From: Halonatronomonas sp964558325
GTDB taxonomy: Bacteria > Bacillota > Halanaerobiia > Halanaerobiales > Halarsenatibacteraceae
Direction: 5' to 3'
DNA: 36,073 nt
NCBI GenBank assembly: GCA_964558325.1
Contig: CAZLCX010000016.1
Span: 1 to 36,073 of the forward strand
Made by a program: the position numbers and the translations under genes. The notes beneath the pieces are model-generated. The model was not told the origin of the DNA, made no database searches, and saw only the letters and a list, made by a program, of their open reading frames with translations. Positions 16,633 through 24,047 of this stretch are shown here, in pieces. Positions within the stretch are counted from its first letter, which is position 1. Each line of letters opens with the position of its first letter.

Positions 16633-18398
16633 TTTTATCAGCTATTTATCATTCATATAACCCAGCCCAGCAGGCTGTTATTGATAAAAATACACTCGAA
16701 CTAAGAATAGAGACTGCCCGGGATGATGTTTCTCGGGTAGTACTTCTTTATGGTCCGAGGTATACCTCAGAGGAGAATCCTTCTAATATAAAGGAATTAC
16801 AATTATTATATAGAACTACAGAAAAAGATATTTATTCAATCCGTTTAAATTTAGAAGATACAAGAGTCAGATATTGCTTTTATCTTGAAGATCATCATGA
16901 GAATGGTTATTGGTATAATGAAAAAGGTTTTTCAATTAAAAGGCCTAGAGGGCATCATTCAGGATACTTTCAATTTCCAGTTATTAATAAATCTGATATT
17001 CCAGATTGGCCTGAATGGGCTAAAGAACAGGTTGTTTATCAAATATTTCCAGATAGATTTTATCGATCAGGAAATAATAATGTAGCAAAGGATACCTGGG
17101 GAGAATTGCCTGATAGAGATTCTTTTTATGGTGGTAATCTTCAAGGTATTATTGATAAATTAGATTATATAGAAAAATTAGGAGTTACAACTATTTATCT
17201 TACTCCAATTTTTAAGTCTCCAAGTAATCATAAATATAATATTGACGATTATTACCAAATTGATTCTAATTTTGGGGATTTAGAGACAGCAAAAAAATTA
17301 TTAGAAGAAGCTCATAATAGAGATATTAAAATAGTATTAGATGCAGTTTTTAACCATTCTGGCTCAGGATTTTTTGCCTTTCAGGATGTACTCAAGAATG
17401 GAGAAAAATCTAAATATATTAACTGGTATTATCCTAAAAATTTTCCTATTAGTTTAAAGAAAATTAATTATAAAACATTTGCTAATAATGTTAGGCAGAT
17501 GCCAAAATTAAATTTGGATAATCCTAAAGCTCAAAATTATTTTCTTGAGGTGGCACGTTATTGGACAGAAGAATTAAATTTAGATGGTTGGCGTTTAGAT
17601 GTTGCAGATGAAGTTTCTTCTGATTTTTGGTATAAATTTAGAAAAGAATTAAAAGAGATCAAATCTGATATTTTTATTATTGGTGAAGTATGGTATAGAG
17701 CTAACAGATGGCTTGAAGGAGATCAATTTGACTCTGTAATGAATTATGATCTTCAAAAAGACATATTCTCACTAATAGTTAATCAAGATATTACAGCTGA
17801 TATATTTAGTAAAAGGATTCAAAATAATTTCAAGAATTATTTACCTGGAATTCCTAATCAGTTATTAACGGTTCTAGACAGCCATGATACTCCTAGGATT
17901 TCATGGTATTTTAAAGATCTTTCACGATCAGCTCAAGAGGAAAAGATTAGATTAATTTCAACCCTGCAATTTTTTCTTCCGGGAATACCAATGATTTATT
18001 ATGGTACTGAAATTGGTCTGACAGGTGGCGATGATCCTGATTGTAGAAGAACTATGATCTGGGAAAAAGAAAGGCAGAATCAAGTATTATTTACCCACTA
18101 TCAAAAGTTGATTCAGTATTATAAACAAGAGACAGCTTTTCATAATGGAATATATAAAGAGATATATTCAGACTCAGTAAAAAATATATTGGTTTTTACT
18201 ATAGAAGGGGAAAATAATAAAAAGATAATTATTGCTAATTTTTCAAATAGAGTTCATAAATTAAAATTAGACTTGCTAAAAACTGATATAGCTTACACAA
18301 TTAAGAATAAAAAGGCTGAATTCACATTGTCTGATTTTAAAGTAAATATAATTAATGAAAAATTAAAGATCTCTTCTAATAATATAATAACTTTTTAG
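16629..18398 (+). CDS. GH13 alpha-glucanase, neopullulanase/cyclomaltodextrinase-like (cytosolic)
   Basis: The 589-residue enzyme lacks a signal peptide and should act in the cytoplasm on imported oligosaccharides. Residues 1-120 form an N-terminal beta domain like CBM34. The catalytic barrel shows VVYQIFPDRF (136-145), region I DAVFNH (238-243), region II GWRLDVADE with nucleophile Asp324, region III GEVW with acid/base Glu353, and region IV SHD with Asp420. The MPKLNLDNP segment before region II is typical of the cyclomaltodextrinase, maltogenic amylase and neopullulanase group. It overlaps malG by four bases (ATGA). The job in context is cleavage of maltodextrins or cyclodextrins delivered by MalEFG. 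The exact specificity cannot be read from sequence. Confidence 0.92.
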   Translation: MILSAIYHSYNPAQQAVIDKNTLELRIETARDDVSRVVLLYGPRYTSEENPSNIKELQLLYRTTEKDIYSIRLNLEDTRVRYCFYLEDHHENGYWYNEKGFSIKRPRGHHSGYFQFPVINKSDIPDWPEWAKEQVVYQIFPDRFYRSGNNNVAKDTWGELPDRDSFYGGNLQGIIDKLDYIEKLGVTTIYLTPIFKSPSNHKYNIDDYYQIDSNFGDLETAKKLLEEAHNRDIKIVLDAVFNHSGSGFFAFQDVLKNGEKSKYINWYYPKNFPISLKKINYKTFANNVRQMPKLNLDNPKAQNYFLEVARYWTEELNLDGWRLDVADEVSSDFWYKFRKELKEIKSDIFIIGEVWYRANRWLEGDQFDSVMNYDLQKDIFSLIVNQDITADIFSKRIQNNFKNYLPGIPNQLLTVLDSHDTPRISWYFKDLSRSAQEEKIRLISTLQFFLPGIPMIYYGTEIGLTGGDDPDCRRTMIWEKERQNQVLFTHYQKLIQYYKQETAFHNGIYKEIYSDSVKNILVFTIEGENNKKIIIANFSNRVHKLKLDLLKTDIAYTIKNKKAEFTLSDFKVNIINEKLKISSNNIITF

Positions 18399-18410
18399 GT
18401 TAAATATCAT

Positions 18411-18439
18411 TTGCAAATAAAAAGAAAATTTTATATACT
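18411..18439 (+). promoter_or_regulatory. predicted sigma-A promoter of the ferritin-like gene
   Basis: TTGCAA (18411-18416) and TATACT (18434-18439) are separated by 17 bases, just after the GH13 stop. A start near 18446 leaves a short leader with the AAGGGGG ribosome site. Confidence 0.6.
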
Positions 18440-18471
18440 TTACTTAACAACAATAAGGGGGTATAAATAAA

Positions 18472-18957
18472 ATGAACAAAGAAGAATATAATATTCTTAA
18501 AAAAGCTGTCCAAATTGAGCAGGAAGGCTTTGATTTTTATATGCTAGCAGCTGCTCGAACTGAGGATGAAGAAACTAGAGCTGCCTTTGAAAAAATAGCT
18601 GGTGAAGAACAACAGCATATAAATTGGTTAAAGGATCTTTATAATAAGATGTCTGGTGCAGAAGATACTGATCTCATTTTTGAACAACCCCCAGAAAAGC
18701 CAGGTATCTTTGACTGGGATAAGAAAAATATTTTTAAAGGCTCTCTGGCTTTATCGGTGTTTAGCATAGGTGTAAAAATGGAGAAAGAAGCAATTGATTT
18801 TTATAAGAAAGCTGCTAGGGATTCTAATTCACAAGAGGCTATAGAGTTATATGAAACTTTAATAGAATGGGAAAGAGGTCATATGGAAGAATTTCAAAAA
18901 TATTATGAACTACTTCAGGAAGACTGGTGGAATGAGCAGGGTTTTGCTCCGTTTTAA
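18472..18957 (+). CDS. ferritin-like diiron protein (rubrerythrin/YciE-like, COG1633 type)
   Basis: The 161-residue protein is a predicted four-helix bundle with two repeated helical pairs. The first has EQEGFDFY then EEQQH. The second has EKEAIDFY then ERGH. Together these give the two Glu plus two ExxH sets expected for a dinuclear iron site. There is no C-terminal rubredoxin domain (no CxxC pairs), so it is not a full rubrerythrin. The C-terminus WWNEQGFAPF is a recurring ending for this group. A role in iron handling or peroxide/oxygen defence is inferred from the fold. It has its own promoter at 18411-18439 and is followed by a GC-rich hairpin before the two-component genes. Confidence 0.85.
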   Translation: MNKEEYNILKKAVQIEQEGFDFYMLAAARTEDEETRAAFEKIAGEEQQHINWLKDLYNKMSGAEDTDLIFEQPPEKPGIFDWDKKNIFKGSLALSVFSIGVKMEKEAIDFYKKAARDSNSQEAIELYETLIEWERGHMEEFQKYYELLQEDWWNEQGFAPF

Positions 18958-18975
18958 TATTTGAAATTAGCTTTA

Positions 18976-19000
18976 AACCCCTGGCTAATAGTCAGGGGTT
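18976..19000 (+). terminator. hairpin after the ferritin-like gene, weak terminator or attenuator
   Basis: AACCCCTG (18976-18983) pairs perfectly with CAGGGGTT (18993-19000) over a 9-base loop. The bases after it are AATGTTATAA rather than a T run, so read-through into the response regulator gene is likely. No clear promoter was found between this hairpin and 19036. Confidence 0.4.
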
Positions 19001-19035
19001 AATGTTATAAATAAAATAGTAAAGGAGAGATACTT

Positions 19036-19728
19036 TTGCCAGATTATGATGTTTTAATTATAGACGATGATGATCATATAACTCAAATTTTAAAAGAGTA
19101 TTTTGAGTATGAGAACTTTCAAGTTCATACTGCTAAATCCGGGAAAGAGGGGTTAGAAAAAATAGAATTAATTGATCCTGATATAGTTGTTCTAGATATA
19201 ATGCTACCTGAGATGGATGGATGGGAAGTTTGTCAGCAATTAAGACCGGCAAATAAAGTTCCAATAATTATACTTAGTGCAAAAACAAAAGATTCTGATA
19301 GAATAACTGGTCTGGAGTTAGGGGCTGATGATTATGTTACAAAACCATTTAGCCCTAAAGAAGTTGTTGCCAGGGCAAAAGCAGTTTTGAGAAGATTGTC
19401 TCAGTCAGAAGATGTAGATAAAGAGATTATTAAATATGGTAATATATCTATAAATAAAAATGAACGGAGTGTTAAGGTACTTGGAGAAAAAATTGAATTA
19501 ACTCCAAAAGAGTTTGATTTATTATGGACATTAGCCTCTTCTCCAAAAATTGTTTTTGATAGAGAAAAATTGTTGAAAAAAGTTTGGGGTTATGACTATT
19601 TTGGAGATATTAGAACTGTTGACACTCATATAAAATCTCTTCGCAAAAAACTTGGAGAACAGGCTGATAAATATATTGAAACTGTCTGGGGGGTAGGATA
19701 CAAATTTGAAACTGATAAAAAAGATTAA
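19036..19728 (+). CDS. OmpR/PhoB-family response regulator
   Basis: The 230-residue protein has a receiver domain (about 1-120) and a winged-helix DNA-binding domain (about 135-228). The acidic pocket is IIDDDD at residues 8-13, the phospho-acceptor is Asp54 in VVLDIMLPEMDG, the switch residue is Ser in IILSAK, and the conserved Lys lies in DYVTKPF. The effector domain has LTPKEFDLL and RTVDTHIKSLRKKLG, typical of PhoP/WalR/ResD-type regulators. The TTG start follows AAAGGAGAG. Its 3' end overlaps the histidine kinase gene by 23 nt, so the two are coupled and form a cognate pair. The stimulus and regulon cannot be deduced. Confidence 0.93.
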   Translation: MPDYDVLIIDDDDHITQILKEYFEYENFQVHTAKSGKEGLEKIELIDPDIVVLDIMLPEMDGWEVCQQLRPANKVPIIILSAKTKDSDRITGLELGADDYVTKPFSPKEVVARAKAVLRRLSQSEDVDKEIIKYGNISINKNERSVKVLGEKIELTPKEFDLLWTLASSPKIVFDREKLLKKVWGYDYFGDIRTVDTHIKSLRKKLGEQADKYIETVWGVGYKFETDKKD

Positions 19729-21553
19729 AGATAGCATCATAAAATTTCCTGATAATTTTACTTTTGGAGTTAATACTCTCTTTATGAAATTATTTATCAG
19801 GTTTTTATTACTATCTTTAATAGTTATTATGATTTTAGGTTTAGCAACAATTTATTTTTTTGATGATTTTTATTTTTCAAAAACAGAGACAGATATTATT
19901 AATAATAGTCAGGTTTTAAATCAGGCACTTTACAATGCAATTATAGAAAATGATGAAGATTTAGTTCAAAATACTTTACAATTAGTAGCAGAAATTAATT
20001 CTGGACAGGCCTGGCTTATTAATGAAGATGGTTTAATGATAGATAGTTATCCCTATCTTGAAAATCAGGATTCTAATATTCGATTTTTGAATTCTGAGAG
20101 GATTTTTAATGGCAATATCATTTCCCAGAGAGTTGAACCAAGACATTTTGAACGTCCAATGTTATTAATAGGCATGCCTATAAGGCAGATGGATAATGTA
20201 GTTGCTGGTTTGTTAGTCTTTACATCTGTTGAAGGTATTAATTCAACAATTAGGCAGGTAAGGCAGCTAATGGTTTATTCATCTTTAATTGCTATTTTAT
20301 TAGGAATATTTTTGGCATATAATTGGTCAAAATCATTATCCAGTCCATTACAGCATATGAGTAAAGTTGTAACCGAATTAGAAAAAGGAGATTATGGTAG
20401 ACAATTAGAACTTAATAATGATGATTCAAGTAGGGAAATTGACAATTTAAAAGACAGTTTTAATTCTCTTTCAATAAATCTAAAAGAAAGTATTACTGAT
20501 TTAACTAGAGAACGTAATAAACTAAAATATATATTAACTGGGATGGAAGAGGGAGTTTTAGCTGTAGACAAATTTGAAAATGTTATTGTAGTTAATAGAT
20601 CATTAAATAATATTTTTTATGTCTCGAAAAATTCTATTGGTGAAAATTACAAAGATTTAAAATTACCCAAGAAAGTTAAGGAAGCAATTGAAATGGCTTT
20701 ATATGAAAAAGATTCAATAAAAGAAGAATTTACAATCAATGAAGGGGAGCATAAAAATAATAATAATAGAAGAATAATTTTAAGATGCAACCCTATAATA
20801 ATGAGAAGAGATGAGGTATGGGGAGTAGTTGCTTTATTTCAGGATATTAGTGATCGGTGGAGGTTTGAAAAATTACAACAGGATTTTGTAGCGAATGTCT
20901 CCCATGAATTAAAAGCCCCTTTATCTTCAATTAAAGGTTCAGCAGAGATACTATTGGATGGAATTATTGATGATCAAGAAAAACAAGAAGAATATTTAGA
21001 AATTGTTTTAAATGAAAGCGATCGTTTAACAGAATTAGTAGATGAAATATTAAGGTTAGCTGAATATCAAAACCAGGATTTAATAAAAGAAGTAGAAACA
21101 ATTAACCTTATAGAATTAATCAACGAAGTAAGCCAAACATTTAATAAGTCAGGACCTTTAGCTAATAGATTAGAAGTTATTATTAAAGAAGAATCAATTA
21201 ATGTTCAAGTTAGTAAGGCAAGCATAAAACAGGTTTTATTTAATTTTCTTGATAATGCAAGGAAGTTTTCACCAGAAGAAAGTAAAATAAGATTGGTTGT
21301 AGATTCTGATGATAAAAATGCCATTGTTAAAGTAATAGATAATGGAGTTGGAATCCCTGAGGATGAAATTGAAAATATCTGGGAAAGATTTTATAAACTT
21401 GATAAGGCTAGAACACCAGGTTCAACTGGTAGTGGACTTGGACTTTCTATTTGCAGAGAAATAATCAGAAATCATAATGGAGAAGTTTTTGTTGAAAGTG
21501 ATTATGGTAAGGGATCTACATTTGGATTTAAAATTCCTAAAATTTATAATTAA
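19706..21553 (+). CDS. membrane sensor histidine kinase (PhoR/WalK/ResE-like)
   Basis: This 615-residue kinase is anchored by membrane segments at about residues 29-52 and 189-206, which bracket an extracytoplasmic sensor domain of about 135 residues. A HAMP linker (about 207-260) and a PAS domain (about 270-385) follow. The HisKA domain has the phospho-acceptor His400 in FVANVSHELKAPL. The ATPase domain shows an N box (LFNFLDNARKFSP), G1 (VIDNGVGIP), an F box (WERFYKLD) and G2 (GSGLGLSI). TTG 19706 has AGGA seven bases upstream and lies inside the response regulator gene. The domain order matches phosphate, envelope or respiration sensors, but none can be chosen. A strong terminator ends the transcript. 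Confidence 0.92.
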   Translation: MKLIKKIKDSIIKFPDNFTFGVNTLFMKLFIRFLLLSLIVIMILGLATIYFFDDFYFSKTETDIINNSQVLNQALYNAIIENDEDLVQNTLQLVAEINSGQAWLINEDGLMIDSYPYLENQDSNIRFLNSERIFNGNIISQRVEPRHFERPMLLIGMPIRQMDNVVAGLLVFTSVEGINSTIRQVRQLMVYSSLIAILLGIFLAYNWSKSLSSPLQHMSKVVTELEKGDYGRQLELNNDDSSREIDNLKDSFNSLSINLKESITDLTRERNKLKYILTGMEEGVLAVDKFENVIVVNRSLNNIFYVSKNSIGENYKDLKLPKKVKEAIEMALYEKDSIKEEFTINEGEHKNNNNRRIILRCNPIIMRRDEVWGVVALFQDISDRWRFEKLQQDFVANVSHELKAPLSSIKGSAEILLDGIIDDQEKQEEYLEIVLNESDRLTELVDEILRLAEYQNQDLIKEVETINLIELINEVSQTFNKSGPLANRLEVIIKEESINVQVSKASIKQVLFNFLDNARKFSPEESKIRLVVDSDDKNAIVKVIDNGVGIPEDEIENIWERFYKLDKARTPGSTGSGLGLSICREIIRNHNGEVFVESDYGKGSTFGFKIPKIYN

Positions 21554-21560
21554 TTAATGG

Positions 21561-21588
21561 AGCCTGCTTTTGCAGGCTTTTATTATTT
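21561..21588 (+). terminator. intrinsic terminator after the histidine kinase gene
   Basis: AGCCTGC (21561-21567) and GCAGGCT (21572-21578) enclose a TTTT loop and are followed by TTTATTATTT. The following stretch to 21798 is very AT-rich and shows no coding sequence, RNA gene or repeat that I can support. Confidence 0.9.
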
Positions 21589-21798
21589 AAGAAACTCAAC
21601 ATATAAAATAATTCTTGAAATCATAATTTTAAATGTATAAATGTGGTGATATGGAATTATTAAATTGTCCAATAAAACAATATAAAGATGAATTAAAATA
21701 ATGAATATAAAATTATTGATTATAGTGTTAATATCTATGGAATATGACCAACTTGTAATAAGAAAACTTAAAATATAATAAAAAAATTTAAAAAAGAC

Positions 21799-21827
21799 TT
21801 GCATTATTTAACCAGACTATGTATAAT
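21799..21827 (+). promoter_or_regulatory. strong predicted sigma-A promoter for the leader ORF and ABC exporter
   Basis: TTGCAT (21799-21804) and TATAAT (21822-21827) are 17 bases apart. Transcription would start near 21834. It is the only good promoter between the kinase terminator and the exporter genes, so exporter transcripts must cross the two hairpins at 22147-22221 unless a start is hidden after them. Confidence 0.7.
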
Positions 21828-21910
21828 GTAAATGAATTAATAAAAAAAGTTAACTATAAGGACTTGGAATGTTAATAAAATTAATTATTAATAAGAAAGG
21901 AGGGCCAAAA

Positions 21911-22093
21911 ATGATTAAGGGCTATTTAAGACAGGTAAGATTTGTATTTAATCTAATAAGTGAAGCAGTTGTAAGCCAAGGGATTAGTCTGCCTAATCCA
22001 GCAATGAGGTTTTTAGACAGAATAAGAGAAACTTTAAAATCAAATAGCCTATCATTTAATATGGCCTATCCTTATCGAGATTTAATTTTTTAG
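21911..22093 (+). CDS. small basic ORF, 60 residues, candidate leader peptide of the ABC exporter operon
   Basis: I do not recognise this protein. The 60 residues begin MIKGYLRQVRFVFNL, are basic at the N-terminus, contain a GISLPNPAMRFLDRIRE segment and end MAYPYRDLIF. No membrane helix or known motif is evident. A very strong ribosome site (AAAGGAGGG, 21897-21905) precedes ATG 21911. An in-frame upstream ATG at 21869 with AAGGA six bases before it would give 74 residues. The ORF sits between a near-consensus promoter and two terminators, ahead of a heterodimeric ABC exporter. That layout matches leader ORFs that regulate multidrug exporters by attenuation (bmrB before bmrCD in Bacillus subtilis). 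It could instead be an independent small protein. Confidence 0.6.
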   Translation: MIKGYLRQVRFVFNLISEAVVSQGISLPNPAMRFLDRIRETLKSNSLSFNMAYPYRDLIF

Positions 22094-22146
22094 ATATTAT
22101 TAAATTTCTAAAATAAATTAGTTAGATAATTGGATATTTATCAATA

Positions 22147-22177
22147 ACCGCGGTCATATTAAACCGCGGTATTTTTA
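22147..22177 (+). terminator. first of two tandem terminators before the exporter genes
   Basis: ACCGCGGT (22147-22154) and ACCGCGGT (22163-22170) form an 8-bp stem with an 8-base loop, followed by ATTTTTATA. Each arm is itself a palindrome, so many alternative pairings with the second hairpin are possible. Confidence 0.75.
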
Positions 22178-22194
22178 TATGTTAATTTACTTAG

Positions 22195-22221
22195 ACCGCG
22201 GGTATCTCCGCGGTTTTTTTA
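22195..22221 (+). terminator. second tandem terminator, 28 bases before the exporter start codon
   Basis: ACCGCGG (22195-22201) and CCGCGGT (22208-22214) form a 7-bp GC-rich stem with a 6-base loop and a run of seven T residues. It repeats the stem sequence of the first hairpin and lies directly ahead of the ribosome site of the exporter gene, as an attenuator would. Confidence 0.85.
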
Positions 22222-22248
22222 TTTAAAAATAGAAAAGAGGAACTTAAA

Positions 22249-24027
22249 ATGATGTCAATTCAATTAGCTTTAAATTATATGAAAACAAAGAAAATCAAAT
22301 ATATAATGTCATTTATATCAGTTGGTATTGCTGCAATCTTAATGTTAATTAATCCTTTAATAATAAAAACAACAATTGATTCAATTATCGGTGACGAGCC
22401 TATGAATTTACCTGGTCCAATTATTAATCTTGTTGAAAGCAATGTTAACTCTAAAATTTTTATCAGTAACTTATGGTTACCGGCTTTATTGATTCTATTT
22501 ATAACAATTTTAAGAGGGGGATTTTTATATCTTAAGGGTAAATGGGCAGCTGAAGGGGCAGAAGAATTTGCTAGAAATCTTCGTAATGAATTGTTCGAAC
22601 ATTTACAGTATCTAGATTTCAATTATCATATTAGAAAAGATACTGGAGATCTTATTCAGCGAAGCACTTCGGATTTAGATACAATTAGAAGATTTCTGTC
22701 CATTCAGTTGGTTGAGGTTGGAAGAGCATTTTTTATGTTAACTACAGTTTTAATTATTATGTTATCTTTAGATTTATATATGACTCTTATTTCTATGATG
22801 GTAGTTCCTATAATTTTTGTTTTTGCCTATGTATTTTTTAAAAAAGTTAAAGTGGCGTTTAAAGCATCAGATGAGGCTGAAGCTAGATTATCGACAGTTA
22901 TCCAAGAAAATCTTACTGGAGTGAGAGTTGTTAAAGCTTTTGCTAAGCAGCCGTATGAAAAAGTGAAATTTGACAAGAAAAATAATGAGCATAAAGAATT
23001 AACATTTCACTTAATTAAATTACTTGCATATTACTGGTCATTTTCAGATCTTATCTGTTTTTTACAAATAGGAATTGTCTTAATAATTGGATCCTTTAGA
23101 GCAGCTTCAGGTCAATTAACTCTTGGGACATTAGTTGTTTTTACAACTTATATCGGCATGCTACTCTGGCCAGTAAGACAGACAGGGAGAATTTTAACCG
23201 ATATGGGAAAAGCTGAAATAGCTTTTAATAGAATAAATGAAATTTTAGCTGAACCACGGGAGACTTATAGAGGTTATGGTTATGATGAAAAGATATCAGG
23301 AAATATAAAAGTAAAGAATTTATCCTATGCCTACGAAGATGAATTAGTTCTGGATAATGTCTCTTTTGAGATTAAACCAGGCCAGAAACTAGGGATTCTA
23401 GGAACAACAGGCTCAGGCAAGAGTACGCTTGCTTATATTTTAACTAGATTATTAGATTATAAAGAGGGTTCGATTAAAATAGATGGAAAAGAATTAAGAG
23501 AATATGATCGTGGTTTGATAAGGGAACAGATTGGTTTAATTTTACAGGAACCATTTTTATTTGCTAAGTCTATTAAAGAAAACATTGTGATTGGAGCAAA
23601 TGAAAATGAAAGATTAATTAAAACATCAGTTGAAGTTGCTCAATTTGATAAAGTTATTGAAAATTTTAATGATCAATATGAAACTAAAGTTGGCGAAAAA
23701 GGAGTATCTCTATCTGGTGGACAAAAGCAGAGATTAGCCATTGCCAGAACATTAATAAAAAATACTCCTATAATAATATTTGATGATTCTCTTAGTGCAG
23801 TTGATACAAAAACAGACTTTTTAATTAGAAAGTCTTTAAATGAAAGGTATGGTGATAAAACTATGATTATTATATCTCATAGGATTGATACATTAGCAGA
23901 TACAGACAAGGTAATAGTAATGGACAAAGGTAAAATTGTCCAAAGGGGAAAGCATGAAAATTTAATATCTGAATCAGGCCTTTATAATAAAACCTGGAAA
24001 ATTCAGAGTCAAACAGATATTGATTAA
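22249..24027 (+). CDS. ABC exporter half-transporter, subunit with degenerate Walker B (BmrC/LmrC-like)
   Basis: The 592-residue type IV exporter half has a six-helix membrane domain (about 1-330) fused to an ATPase. Walker A is GTTGSGKST (385-393), the Q-loop lies in LILQEPFLFAKSI, and the signature LSGGQ (488-492) is canonical. After the Walker B strand the sequence is FDDSLSAVDT, so Asp513 replaces the catalytic glutamate. This substitution marks the degenerate-site subunit of heterodimeric exporters such as BmrC, LmrC and TM287. The partner is encoded 20 nt downstream. The start ATG 22249 has AGAGG eight bases upstream. Likely roles are drug or lipid-like substrate export. Expression probably depends on passing the two terminators just upstream. 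Confidence 0.92.
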   Translation: MMSIQLALNYMKTKKIKYIMSFISVGIAAILMLINPLIIKTTIDSIIGDEPMNLPGPIINLVESNVNSKIFISNLWLPALLILFITILRGGFLYLKGKWAAEGAEEFARNLRNELFEHLQYLDFNYHIRKDTGDLIQRSTSDLDTIRRFLSIQLVEVGRAFFMLTTVLIIMLSLDLYMTLISMMVVPIIFVFAYVFFKKVKVAFKASDEAEARLSTVIQENLTGVRVVKAFAKQPYEKVKFDKKNNEHKELTFHLIKLLAYYWSFSDLICFLQIGIVLIIGSFRAASGQLTLGTLVVFTTYIGMLLWPVRQTGRILTDMGKAEIAFNRINEILAEPRETYRGYGYDEKISGNIKVKNLSYAYEDELVLDNVSFEIKPGQKLGILGTTGSGKSTLAYILTRLLDYKEGSIKIDGKELREYDRGLIREQIGLILQEPFLFAKSIKENIVIGANENERLIKTSVEVAQFDKVIENFNDQYETKVGEKGVSLSGGQKQRLAIARTLIKNTPIIIFDDSLSAVDTKTDFLIRKSLNERYGDKTMIIISHRIDTLADTDKVIVMDKGKIVQRGKHENLISESGLYNKTWKIQSQTDID

Positions 24028-24047
24028 TAAGTATTGGAGTGGTGAAA

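Noticed and set aside
21583..21804. A 73-residue minus-strand ORF in the AT-rich gap after the kinase gene.
   Set aside because: Low-complexity hydrophobic composition typical of AT-rich non-coding DNA, no ribosome site, and it overlaps the predicted promoter.
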